The translations under genes were made by a program, and so were the position numbers. The notes beneath the pieces were generated by a model, which was given only the letters and a program-made list of their open reading frames with translations, had not been told where the DNA came from and ran no database searches. 64,000 bases of DNA from Whitmania pigra (Eukaryota > Annelida > Clitellata > Hirudinida > Haemopidae), in assembly GCA_021613335.1 (NCBI GenBank), contig JAJTWR010000182.1, forward strand, positions 406,001 through 470,000. The letters run 5' to 3'. Numbering within the stretch: the stretch's first letter is position 1; each line of letters starts with the position of its first letter. Shown here piece after piece: positions 22,340 to 33,829 of this stretch.

Positions 22340-24476
22340 GTTATATGGCACACGTTTAACCACAATTCGACAACCAGCACAAGATCTCCTTCGACGCTGT
22401 GAAAGTTGAAAACATCTCACTGAGCTGAGCTTGAGCTGAGCTGATAAGGCTTATCAACTTTTTCACCTTTCAAAACAAGAACCTGACACTTGCAATCAGA
22501 GATCCACGTTTCGTCGCTTGTTTGCGATTGGTTCGTCAGATCTTCTGCTGGCGTCGATAACATCTTTTTGGCTCGGTTTCAATTGCAACGTTCACCGTAA
22601 ATGCGCTTAAATTAACCGACCAATCGCAAGCGAAGTGTTCTTGGATTTTTGTGAAGATGTAACGAATATTTGAGGCTTTGAAAACTGGAAAATCAGAAGG
22701 AAATAACTTTGAAATTTGTTTGCATCGTGCTTTAAAATTAATCGATGGAATAATAATTATATTGATTAATGAAATAATATTATAGTAATTAATGAAATAA
22801 TATTATATTAATTTTATGAAATCTTAATGTGAAATTCTGAAGGTATTTTTGTTGAAATAATCGTGTTGGTCCAAAGATGAGGATTTAAAAGACCAATTTA
22901 AAAGAAAATGGAACACGTGTCCAAAGAATGGCGAACATCGTTTTAATCCTCAAACTCCCGAGATTCAATTCAGTCTCGCTTTTAATCGAATCCACTTTTA
23001 AATACGACAAATGGCATGAATGATCGCCTGCTAGACTAAAAATATAAAAATAAAATATTATTTAATAATAATATTATTAATACTTATTAATGCAATTAAT
23101 TAACATGAGGTAATACTTATTATTATTATTTAATATAATAATGTGGATCAAAATATATATATCATCGATGATAATTTCCATTTGGTATCATGTAATATGT
23201 TTATAATATGTTAAAAACAGCACTTAGATTACCTGACCGATGTATGAAAAAAAGGTAATAAAACCAAAAGTGAGTCATTAATGGTTACGAACAGATTGCA
23301 GAGAATTCTGAATGGCAGACTGATTTCTTATGCTTTGTCAATTAATTCCAATTAATCATTCACTCCAGAAAGCCTGTCTGAAAGCCTAAAATGGTAACAA
23401 TAATTCGTACTTCCACGCATGGAAATCTATCCATCCATCCATAACTCTACCATGATGTACTTTGAAGTGAAGCACTTAACTTATCATCGGCTGGATGTGG
23501 CTTGCAATGAGTTTGCTTACGATGGATGCCTTTGATGATGATGAGGATGATTATTTTCCTCTTATCAGAGTTTTGTCTTGGAAGTTATCATTGCTGGCGG
23601 CAACTTAATTCCGAAATGCATCGGCTCCTCCCTCTGTCGTCAAACGTTTGCTTTATTGGTTGAAGTTCTTTGAATAATTTATTAAGATGATTTGAATTTG
23701 CATAAATTATTAAAAGGATTTGGTTCTACGTTACGTACAAAATTATATTTCCGTGTGAAGCAGAGGCACTAATGAGTGAAACTGGAAATTGTATTTTAAA
23801 CAAGTCATCTATTTAATAGAGATCTATTTATGGTCAATAATAGATTCCATAACAGACTGTTGAGGTTTCTGTTTCATTGTTAATTTGTAAAATGTATTCT
23901 GAAAAGGCTTTGAATCACCAAATTAATAGTAATTAGCAGTTAATATTGTATAGCACCTACGATGCTATCATAATAATACTGATTACTAATTATATGTTAC
24001 TTAATATGGTAATTTAACAACACTGATTATTTATTGCAGCATGGAAAGAGTATTGTTTATTTGACTTAAAATTATGTGCTCTGACGTGGTACAGGTGTGA
24101 AACATGATCTCATCCACGATCATCAACAATCCTTTCACGGTACATATTCCTCGTTATAAGATTTATAAGCATTTGCTAAGAAAAACACATACCTATTATT
24201 CCTATTGTAAAAGTCATAGTTGTTTGCTACCAGTAATTAAAATTAATATTGACCTCACTCTAACCCCAACCCCTAAGCTAATTCTAACCAGTACTGATTA
24301 GATTATTAAATTAATTATAACTTGTTGAGATATTAAACGTTTCTGTAATTTCTTTGATGGCAATCAAAAGCAAATGTTGTTCTTCAAATGTGAATTCATT
24401 CACTGCTCAATCAGTCCTTCTGTTTGTTCGCGATCAACTCCAAAGTAAATGGTCTCTTGCAATTATCTTCAAGCTT

Positions 24477-24585
24477 TGATGACGATGACGATGACGATGA
24501 TGATGATGATGATGGTGTTATGATGATGATGGTGTTATGATGATGATGATGATGATGATGACGATGATGATGATGATGATGATGA

Positions 24586-24621
<36 letters not shown>

Positions 24622-24636
24622 GATGATGATGATGAC

Positions 24637-24682
<46 letters not shown>

Positions 24683-24683
24683 C

Positions 24684-24714
<31 letters not shown>

Positions 24715-24716
24715 GA
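24477..24716. repeat. (GAT)n array
   Basis: About 240 bp of GAT units with GAC, GGT and GCT variants. It ends in four GTG units. Confidence 0.9.
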
Positions 24717-25233
24717 TGGCGACAACGACAATGATGAGTTTTATGTACGAGTTATCCTTATTTGATGGTGGTACAGGTGAAGAAATTATATTTGTTAATA
24801 AATTATTATTTGAATGCATAATAATTTTAAATAAAATGATTTATTATAACGTAATTAATAATAACTAATAAGAAAAATATTAATCTTATTTTTAAATTGC
24901 TTGGTTGCAGGTGCTTCATTGAAAGTTCAAACATTGAATTGTTTGCACGGTTCATTAGTTAACAATTTGTAAATAAAAATAAAATCCATTTATAGGCTTT
25001 ATTTAATAATAATAATAATAATTAATAATAATAATAATAATAATAACAATGAATAAATAACTTCCCGCAATCACAACTATCCCGAGGTCGTGTCACCCGA
25101 CAAGAACAAAGACTTATAAATCAAATGCTGACCACTTGAATTCAATTATAAGTGTCCATGCAATTCCTACATCTATCATTCCGTCCACTCTTTCATTCAT
25201 TCATTCGTTCGTTCAATCATTCATTGGGAGCAG

Positions 25234-25339
25234 GTGCTACCGTCACGCTTGGATGAACATAAGGTCGCGCTGCTGGGAATACTTTTCGACTTTTCGCAAA
25301 CGTCCATCTGGGACTCATTGATTAACACTGCAATTAAAA
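25234..25339 (+). CDS. Candidate amino-terminal-domain exon of the receptor-like gene
   Basis: Between CAG (25231-25233) and a GT at 25340 lies a clean, GC-richer 106-bp open block. It reads VLPSRLDEHK, then VALLGILFDFSQ, then TSIWDSLINTAIK. The VALLGILFD strand recalls the first beta strand of the amino-terminal domain of ionotropic glutamate receptors, and the block sits on the right strand 0.9 kb before a definite ligand-binding-domain exon. The exon ends in phase 1 whereas the next known exon starts in phase 0, so at least one exon between them is not found. Confidence 0.35.
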
Positions 25340-25349
25340 GTGGTTGCCT

Positions 25350-25362
25350 TTGTTGTTGCTGC

Positions 25363-25396
<34 letters not shown>

Positions 25397-25438
25397 GCTG
25401 TTGTTGTTGTTGTTTGTTGTTGTTGTTGTTGTTGTTGC

Positions 25439-25498
<60 letters not shown>

Positions 25499-25499
25499 G

Positions 25500-25548
<49 letters not shown>

Positions 25549-25549
25549 G
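25350..25549. repeat. (TTG)n array, about 200 bp
   Basis: More than 60 TTG units with a few GCT and TGT slips, starting 10 bases after the putative donor at 25340. Confidence 0.95.
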
Positions 25550-26049
25550 AAGTAAATGGGACACTGCTGTGGCTTTAATTGTAATTAAATATAAAAATTG
25601 TTGTCAGTTTATTCAAACGAATTTTATTAAAACGTAAGGCGAGTTGAAAGCTAATTTTAATAATTAATTTAATATTAATTTATTATTACATTTCGATTAT
25701 ATTATTTAGAAAATATTAAATCAAATCATCGAGATGATTGGATATTAATGCAGTTTGACATATGAATTAATGCAGATGGCACTCACTCTTCCGCACATCA
25801 TAATCATCATCAGAAGTTGAAACAGAGAAGAATCATCGTATCCACTGTGCTGGTAAAGCGGAATATTTTTGTCTGATGATGATGATGATGCTAATGATGA
25901 CGATGATGATGACGAAGATGATGACGAAGATGATGACGATGGTGATGAAGATGATGATCGAATGAAATCATTTCATCAACATTAAGTCTAGATCTTCTAC
26001 AATTGAGCATAATAATGAACGCTTAAGAAATAGTAGCATGTTCATTTAT

Positions 26050-26147
26050 CAAGCGCAAGGGGCGCTCAGCCATTTGTATAACGCCGAATAACGCTTTTTA
26101 TGGTCGTTCTCAGGAACGCTACCCTCCGGGCCAACTTGCACTTTGAC
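26050..26147 (-). mobile_element. Possible diverged SINE tail
   Basis: Read on the minus strand it contains GGCGTTATACAAATGG, like the GGAGCGCTATATAAATGG block of the SINE at 61089-61291, and similar spacing to a second ATAAATGAA end. It is followed on the plus strand by an A run and TAA/TCA repeats. Similarity is partial. Confidence 0.3.
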
Positions 26148-26183
26148 AAAAAAAAAAAAAAAAAAAAAATAATAATAATAATA

Positions 26184-26216
<33 letters not shown>

Positions 26217-26237
26217 CATCATCATCATCACAACCAG

Positions 26238-29101
26238 GAGGAACCGTACGTGATGCTGAGGCCTAGTGGGATGTTCATGACGGGCAACGACAGATTCCAA
26301 GGTTACCTGGTTGACCTTCTCAACAAAATGTCGAACAACGTAGGATTCCAACATGAAATCAGATTGTCCAGGGATGGAAAGTACGGAGAACTGATGGATG
26401 GAGTGTGGGATGGTTCCGTTGGAGAAGTACTGTCTGAGGTTGGCTTGTTTTGTAGTTAATCGTTTGTAAAATAATCGTTTATTAGTAATTAATTTGTAAT
26501 AATTGTTATGATTGCTTTTGACTGATTGAGTGTTTTTAATTAATTGGTTTTTTTTTGTCATTAAGTAAATTGATATGAGTTATTCGCGAGTTTAATAAGG
26601 AATGGCGGTAAAGTTTTAAGTTAATGAAAAATTTAATTCTATAAAATAAACTCGCAATTTTATAATACTAATATTTGATCATACTGAATTATAAATTACA
26701 AGATTATTAAAAGTCACAAACATAAAGAAACCAAAAAATCTCATATTATTTTGTATAAACAAAATTCCTGATTGCAAATAGAATAACCATAAAAAAATGA
26801 GTATGAATATAAATATAAACGTAAATATGAATATAAATAGAAATGTAAATGTAAAATAAAATTCATATTTATATGAATATAAATAAAAAAAATGTAAATA
26901 TGAATGTAATTGCGAGTTAAACTTGATAGAGACCACACACACAGGCACCCAATTTTATTTGTCTCCAGGGAATCATGTCATAATATCAGTGGAACATTTA
27001 TTTCCCATTGTGTCCGACCATCAATATATTCAGAGGTGCATTTCATTTCAATATTTTATTGCGCAATTAGCATAATTTATGCGCATAATAATTGCATCGT
27101 AATTTCATCATTCTTGTTTAGACTAAGTTTATTTACAAAACGTTTGAAGTCTGAACTCGCTCGCTTTAATTTCTTATCTCTAATTTAATTAAATATTTCT
27201 TATCTCCAATTTGTTTAATAATAGTAATATCAAATATTAAAATATTATAAAATATATTACTGTAATATATTGACATAATTTTAATTATATCATCACTATT
27301 GCCATATGTATTATTGTAAACGTGTAAATATTATAATTACTGTTGTTAATATTAATGATTTACAGACTCATAACATCAGAAATAATAGTAATAATAATAA
27401 TAATAATAATACCGTTCCATAAAAGTTTCTCTCAAGCCACTTAAATCTCCCATCAAATGTCACTTCACGCGGTAAAGTTTATTGCGCTTATAAATTCGTT
27501 ATTATGCATGGATAAACTCATCATCTTTTGTGGTTTAGACCTGGATTAATGTGGATTAATGTTCATCCATCAACATCACCATGGATGGACAAATGGACCA
27601 GATGGCAATTAAAATCTTTTCCAGAGCTATATTATTAGATGGGTGGATGGCTTGAATTAAAAGTTGCAATGTAATAATTAATTAGCGTTTAATTTTTTTT
27701 ATTAAACGTCTCAGAAAAGACCAACATTCATCAAGAAACGTTTGATTATTTGTTAAATATTGTATACAACGAAATTGTTAAATGGTCATACTTTCTTGAA
27801 ATCGACGATTGACATCTCTACTTATGTAACTAACCAGTTTCTGATTTTTTGTTTGGGTGGGGGATGGTTTAAATGATTTGATTAATTGGTTAAGGTTCCC
27901 TAGTAAAAGATGCTATACTAAATAACCTTTACAATTTGAAGGTGATTCATCTTCATTTACTCCTTTAAATCTGAGCTGGTTGGCAGTCTTTTCAACATTT
28001 TGTTGTTTATATGTTGATCTTATCAACATTTCATGTTATTCATGATTTCTTCAAACAAGTTCAACATTATTCGCTTATTCTCTATTTTTGTGTTGCAAAA
28101 AAACAAGGAAATATTTCAAACGCAACCGATAAACTGCTAACACGCTTTCTCGAAATTAAAATGGACAAACTCCAAACAAAATCTATCAAATTGACTTCAA
28201 ATTGTGGCATGATATCGATAAAAATGTAATAAATATGCAATCCAAATAATCTTTATAATAATTGTAATCTTTAACAACTAATGGTCAAAAATATAAATTT
28301 ATAAATCGTAGCAATTCAATATCTTTCCAGGCAGCCGACATTGCCGCAGGACCGCTTGTGGTGGATGAGCAGAAACACCATCATGTTGACTTCACAGAAC
28401 CCTTCCTCACTCTGAGGTCGTCTGCCCTCACAAAGCGGCCTCACCACAGAAACAGGACAGCTGATCAGTTGAACGCTCAAGTGCCAATGGTGGCAGACGA
28501 GTTGTTGGAGAACATGGAGTACATCGTAGGGGTGCTTCGGAATGGTCCAGCCCAGAAGTCCCTCTCGACATCCACCAATCCACGCTATCGAACAGCCTGG
28601 GCACGAGCCACGAGTTCTTGGCCTTCCGGCATCGTGGACAGCATCCAGGAAGGAATCGAAAGAGCGAGAAGGGAAAAGTTCGCCTTCATAGTTGACTCCC
28701 CAATCGCCGAATACGTGGCAGGCAGAAAACCATGCGATCTCATCGCCACGGAGCCTTTTCTGGAGTCCATCAAGTATGCCCTCGTACTCAGGAAAGGTGA
28801 CAAAGTACTTCGACAAAGTCTGGACAGAAGCCTGAGACAAATGAGGGACAATTCAGAGCTTCAGGGCCTGTACTTAAAGTGGTGGAAAGACGAATGCAAG
28901 CGCTTCCACACTTCCTCGGCTGTCAAGCGGTCAAACTCCACACTCACAGAGAAAAAAACTCCAACAGTTTACCACTCTCTCCGTTATTCTTCTCCTCTAC
29001 CGAATAGACTCGACAATTCATCATGTCGGGACATTAGCATCTCGTACTTTTTATTGGCGCTAATCTATCTTTGCGATATAAGCACGCTAATGGATATATG
29101 A
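26238..29101 (+). CDS. Poreless ionotropic glutamate receptor-like ligand-binding protein
   Basis: Exon 26238-26438 encodes lobe S1 (EEPYVMLRPSG, GNDRFQGYLVDLLNKMSN, DGKYGEL). A 1.9-kb intron leads to exon 28331-29101 (256 residues, TGA stop). That exon continues S1 (AADIAAGPLVV, VDFTEPFLTL) and passes after only about six residues (PHHRNR, 37-42) into lobe S2 (TADQL, EGIERARREKFAFIVDS, EYVAGRKPCD, LYLKWWKDEC). The roughly 170-200 residues of M1, pore loop and M3 that separate S1 and S2 in channels are absent, and no intron exists at that point. The S2 disulfide cysteines are kept (C135, C189). GluA2 P478, T480, R485 and E705 correspond to P8, V10, K15 and D122, so the ligand arginine is lost. 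The tail (235-252, ISYFLLALIYLC) is hydrophobic and terminal, so it could be a GPI signal or an anchor. Upstream exons are incomplete. Confidence 0.8.
26439..28330 (+). other. Intron between the S1 exons of the receptor-like gene
   Basis: AT-rich, bounded by GAG|GTTGGC and TTTCCAG|GCAGCC. It contains TAA repeats (about 27386-27410) and no supported exon. Importantly, I see no block resembling M1-M3 here, and such a block would in any case lie before the end of S1. Confidence 0.6.
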
Positions 29102-29910
29102 GAATTTCAGGCTCCCACCGAGAATTTCTCAGAGCTTATTATTGGATGTACATAATTTTTTTTAACACCTGTTGGATTACAAAAGTAAACCCAATAAATC
29201 TCGTTTCTGAACATCCTTAGAGGAAAGTCATGTGATTTTATATCAACCGATTTCAAAGCACCGATACTTCACTGTTCGAAACGAAACAAATTCTCGATCA
29301 AATCGAACGCACACTCGATCGCACGTCGATTAAAAAAAAAGATCCATTTAGAAGATTGAGAACAGGTGCATCCATCTTCGTTCGCCTTTAAATTAAGTTG
29401 AGTAGCAGAACAATATCTACACTTCTACTGTGCTAACAGATGACAGATGAAAATATAATGATCACAAATCCTTTCAAAGTATCTTACGGATGAGTTGCTC
29501 GAAGACACAATACGGTAAGGTACGAGGGCAGACGAGACCGAAATCTTCTTCGCCAGGTTTTAAGATCAGACAAATGGACTCAGTTTAAGCCTCTCTCACG
29601 AATAAAATAACATTTGCAACCAGGTTACGTGACAAACTACAAAACTGCGAAACAAAATCCTCATCGCAAATCGGATGAGAACAAATGTGCTTAAAACATT
29701 TTAACGAAGACGGTGACACCGACGAGACGACATCCCGATAAACATATTTAATTAACCACATCATTCTAATTAACCATTATCATCATCACTGCACTATCGT
29801 AATGCCTGATTAGAAATCATTTCTAAACAAATGTGTTCAGAAAGCAATGTAAAGATCAGAAATAACATTGAATGATTGGCTTACCACCCAAAAAAAGGTT
29901 AAGAGTGCAC
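29102..29910. other. Intergenic 3' flank
   Basis: No gene seen. The sequence just after the receptor-like stop is AT-rich without a clear AATAAA; a CCAATAAATC (AATAAA at 29192-29197) may serve. Confidence 0.35.
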
Positions 29911-29916
29911 AATTAC

Positions 29917-29922
29917 TTTATT
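29917..29922 (-). terminator. Poly(A) signal of Mff
   Basis: AATAAA on the minus strand, about 80 bases after the stop codon. Confidence 0.5.
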
Positions 29923-30003
29923 GTCAATGATGAAGTTAATAATAAGAAAGCACCAGAATGATAATAACAGAAAATCGTGAATGAAGTCGACGACGGCAGC
30001 AGT

Positions 30004-31417
30004 TCACCACATTCTGGGCTTGAACACGAAGCGACCCAATTGGAAGATCAAGTAGCCGATGATGAGAGGGTAAAAGACGAGCTCTCTGTTCTTGCGTCTT
30101 TTGTTCTCCTCTTGCAGTTTGACCACTCGATGATTCAACTTCCCGATCTGCCTCTGCAGCGCAGCGAAGCTGTCGCCATTGTGCAAGAGTAGCATCGTGC
30201 CGGGCGTCATCGGGATGGACGACTCGTCGTATTCGTCTTCATCCTCTTCATCCTTTGCTGCATCCTTCCCTGCATTCGATAACCTGAAAAGGTAAAGGCA
30301 GATTTTAGGAATAAATTCAATCTTTAGTAAACAATCAGTTAATAAATAAATTAGGAATAAATTCAATCTTTAGTAAACAATCAGTTAATAAATAATAGCG
30401 CCACTGTATCAACCTAAGTTAATCAATCTAATAAGACAAGCTATAAAAACTGCTCGTCTGCCAAACAACAACAAGTAATTGAGTGCAGTTGTTAGATTTG
30501 CAACTCCTCTTTGTAGCAATAAGATTTGTAATGAGTCATGTTTGAAAGTTTGAAAATTCTTTCCAGGCGGAATACCAAGGATCCCATCGCACGGGTGCAC
30601 TACATAAATGGTTGGGCAATTAGTGTATAATTTTGATATACATGACATTCAAAAATATGCAAAATTTTATTTTAATGCCTTGTGGTCCAAATAAAATAAC
30701 TCAACTTACCTTAACAGTTAGTAAAAGCTAGTGAAATTCATATTATTAACAAGACTCAACATGCAGCAAAACAATTCCAAAAATATACCATAAACAACAA
30801 CTTTCATTGAATAGAAATCCTCCAAAGACGAAGAAATTTGTCTAAAATTGAGGCACAAAAGGAAGCTTTACAGCCAACAATGTTGAGAATCGAATGCACT
30901 GCTTAACCCGCACATTTGCATTCACAACAGCAAATGGTCTCAAAAAAGTAACTCACGAGGACTTATTTTCCCTGAATGATCTCTGAATTAAATTCCTCTC
31001 TGTCTCGGGATCTGAATTGTCCTCATCAGCAAGAGTTGTCCCAGCAAAGTTTGTTATGGAATTTGGAGGGGTAGCAAGGACATAGTGAGGCTCATCATCT
31101 GACGAAATCAAATGTTATTGAATACAAAATAATCTACTTTAAAACCAAAGGTACTATTTTTAAGAAGCAACCAAAGTTAGGTAAATTGTTCTTGATAGAT
31201 TTTAAACAGACTCACAGGGAGCTTGAGAAAGAGGCAGATTAAATTGATGAGTTCCCCTCAATGATGGAAATGATGGACTTGAATCATCATAGTAACCATT
31301 AACTGCCATTAATCTTTCTGGAAGCTGCATTTTTTTGCTTATATCCGCCGTGAACTGAGGATCATATTCTTTGTAAATGTTCTGCTTAGAATCTAGAAAT
31401 AGCCTCTCTGATGACAT
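30004..31417 (-). CDS. MFF: Mitochondrial fission factor
   Basis: Three exons on the minus strand: 31417-31216, 31098-30957 and 30283-30004 (TGA), with GTGAGT donors and CAG acceptors, all in phase, giving 207 residues. Family landmarks: an N-terminal DPQFTADISKKMQLPERLM block (in vertebrate Mff the same region ends in RMRVPEKL), an acidic middle, a C-terminal coiled coil (FAALQRQIGKLNHRVVKLQE) and a single tail anchor (FYPLIIGYLIFQLGRFVF). Mff is a tail-anchored receptor on the mitochondrial and peroxisomal outer membrane that recruits the dynamin Drp1 for division. The first Met has TCA TCA GAG after it and no upstream in-frame coding was found, though alternative 5' exons are common in this gene. 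Confidence 0.9.
30305..30396. repeat. Two direct copies of a 46-bp unit in the Mff intron
   Basis: TTAGGAATAAATTCAATC... occurs at 30305 and again at 30351, nearly identical, inside the intron between Mff exons 2 and 3. Confidence 0.85.
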
Positions 31418-31429
31418 GATGTCAAGATA

Positions 31430-33660
31430 ATTCGGGCTTCTGCCGGGACAAGAAAAACAAATTAAACAATTAAAAATATTAAGTTAATAACAAAAACGCT
31501 TGTTTAGTTCAATACATAGCACATATATTTATGTTCCAAGTTTGGGTTCAACAAGCAGAAGGTCAGTCGCCTTCGCTTATAACCCAGATGACAAAAATTA
31601 AATTTAATCAAAAACAACTAATTAATAAATCGATAGTCACTGCAATTACCAAGCTATTTTTGGCGACAAAGAAGTGCGACACAAACGTCTTTGAAAGCGA
31701 AATCGCACCGGACTAAAAAATTTATTAAAAATACTACGGAGCCGAAAGACCTGTTATAGCACATGCATTTAGAATTAATTTTATTTGTATATTTATTAAT
31801 TTTTATATTTTAATTTTAATTTTATGTTGAATAAATAACAAATAAAAGACAGACAAAATTGGATATCACTTAGATGCCTATTTCGTCATTCTGTTATAAT
31901 CTTGAGAGAGAGCTTCATCTTCATGTAAAATCCATTTTAATTCATTTGTTTGGCTATTTAATGCATTAATTAAAATTAATATTGTTTTCTTATTATATGC
32001 ATTATATTTATTATGCAAATTGATTCCGGGACACCGTTTTGGGGACCACTTACTTGTCTTCCGCCAGCAGACACTTATATAATGGTAAAAACCTAGCCTT
32101 TAACGTAGCTGAAGTTAGCAGACACTCAAATTTTATTTCTAATGCAAAATTTCAAATTATAATATTTGGAAACTACGTTTAAAATGCTTTTCAAAAATGG
32201 TTATATATCAATTGTAGGAAGATTTTCAAATTTTTGAAGTTATTAGGAATTTGAGGAATTCGTTCAAAAGTCTTCTTAATTAATAACCACGACATTTCGA
32301 CTGATGAAATGTACATCAAAATGTTCGTTAAGATTTCTATTTTCCAAATATGTATGCCTTGTTAGTTTATAAAATTATGGAACAACATACGTGCTTGAAA
32401 TATCGCGAGACATCTTAAGAGGAAGTCCTTCCATTAATGGATTGTCTTACTAGTCTTTTTACTCAATAACCATGACATGTCGACTAATGAAATGTTCATC
32501 AAAATGTTCATTAAGATTTCTACTTTCCAAATATATTTACCAATTCGCAATAAGAACTACCGCCGATTCTCGATAAAAACTTTTATAATTATTTTTTTCC
32601 AAATTTCTCTCTATTGACTAAATAAAAAAGGAAATGCCCCAAATGATCCTAGTTTTCTACACCGCTTATTTTATTACATTGTTTCAGACCCTCTTGCGAT
32701 GATGCATTTTGGACCGAAGAAGTAAAATTAACTTGTTTGGGAGCATAGAATAAATACTAAAGTTTTGTTGATATCGAATACAAAGATCGAAGATAATTCG
32801 ACTCTGTTTTGTGCTAGTATGCTTTGAGGAATGTCTTTTTTTTATTCTGAAGCATGGTTCCTACATAAGTCACATATTAACAGAAGACTATATCGTCATA
32901 TCGAATAGAAGTCTGATAGAACCAAAGTACCCAACTAATCTGGGATTCTACTTTTAAGACTTCTTTATTTCGTTTGGGAGCAATGGCTCGAAACCCGCCT
33001 GAGAAGCAATTTTTGAAGTACACAATTTGCTGACGTGGAAAACCATCTTATAGTGGCCTAGATTAATCTATAAGAAGCTCTTCGCTTTCAAAATTTTATT
33101 GAAACTCCACAATATAATAAACAATTCAAAGAAGCACTTTAGCAGCTGCCCAAGCGGATGTGAACACGCGATGTCACAGGAGCTCCTGATACGAAGCATT
33201 TGGCCACAAATTAACTATCATTATTCTTGTTATGACACTATACTGCAATATTCACCTCATAAATAATTCCTTAGCCCAACAACCAAATTAAAGAAATCAA
33301 TCAACAATCTTTCAATCACTAGCTAGTCAACCAAAATCAAATCATCATTCCAACAAGATCATTGATAAGTCAAAGTCAATTGAAGAACACTTCACCACTC
33401 CAAGAACTTTTCCATATGATCTGGTCAGGGGCGTACATACTGAACCTTGTTCAGCCCTGAAATCTGTCAGAACAAATAAACAACAATGATAACTGCACCA
33501 TTGAAATGTTAATGCTGTCAACTATAACCTATGCACTACAGATCAGTACCAGTTATTGCCCAGTTATCAATTCAATTACAAGATCAAAATGTTCAATAAC
33601 AAATACTTGAAGAAATGCCAGGGATTCACAGCATGCAATTTAGGTTAGGCTAGGCTTTTT
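31430..33660. other. Intergenic AT-rich DNA
   Basis: No gene supported. 32281-32320 and 32464-32530 share a motif (AATAACCACGACATTTCGACT / AATAACCATGACATGTCGACT, then TGAAATG..CATCAAAATGTTC), a local direct repeat of about 60 bp. The GGGGCGTACAT at 33427 resembles hAT terminal sequence but no partner end was found. Confidence 0.4.
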
Positions 33661-33672
33661 TGCAACTTTTTT

Positions 33673-33824
33673 GCGTGCAGGTTAGCCGAATGGGTTACGT
33701 GCCTGCATACGGCGGTAATGGCAACAGTCGTAATGTGTCGATGGAGCGCTATATAAATACAAGAAGCTCATCTGACGCTATGCATATGGCGCTATATAAA
33801 TGAAGTTACAATTACAATTACAAC
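33673..33824 (+). mobile_element. tRNA-derived SINE, copy A (internally deleted)
   Basis: Begins GCGTGCAGGTTAGCCGAATG (A-box region), continues GTTACGTGCCTGCATACGG and GTCGTAATGTGTCG, then jumps to GGAGCGCTATATAAAT and ends in ATAAATGAAGTTACAATTAC. Compared with the copy at 61089-61291, the stretch containing the B box (GTTCGAAACCC) is deleted. Ends in short AATTAC repeats. Confidence 0.7.
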
Positions 33825-33829
33825 TTTAA

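Larger units (their letters stand above)
19660..25230. other. Microsatellite-rich gene desert
   Basis: No exon can be supported. Contents: CAT repeats (19817-19923), (TTA)n (about 20500-20575), mixed TAA/TTA (21650-21850), an ATCC array (22193-22339), an inverted repeat (about 22515-22640) and a GAT array (24477-24716). A short open stretch after a CAG at about 24911 (SLKVQTLNCLHGS) might be an exon of the downstream receptor-like gene, but it is too short to claim. Confidence 0.5.

Noticed and set aside
21981..22420. Open frames on both strands over the ATCC array
   Set aside because: More than half is tetranucleotide repeat, and the non-repeat part has no recognisable domain.
24411..24868. 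Long open frames of poly-Ser, poly-His or poly-Met
   Set aside because: They are translations of the GAT array. The same applies to frames over the TTG (25334-25578), TAA (56091-56522, 59107-59727, 60103-60369, 62196-62861) and CAT (56501-56959) arrays.
26049..26561. 170-codon minus-strand frame over the receptor-like exon
   Set aside because: It is antisense to the S1 exon and runs through TAA repeats and SINE-like DNA; no domain.
30409..30648. 79-codon minus-strand frame as an Mff exon
   Set aside because: Flanking exons of Mff already join in phase without it, and the sequence does not resemble Mff.
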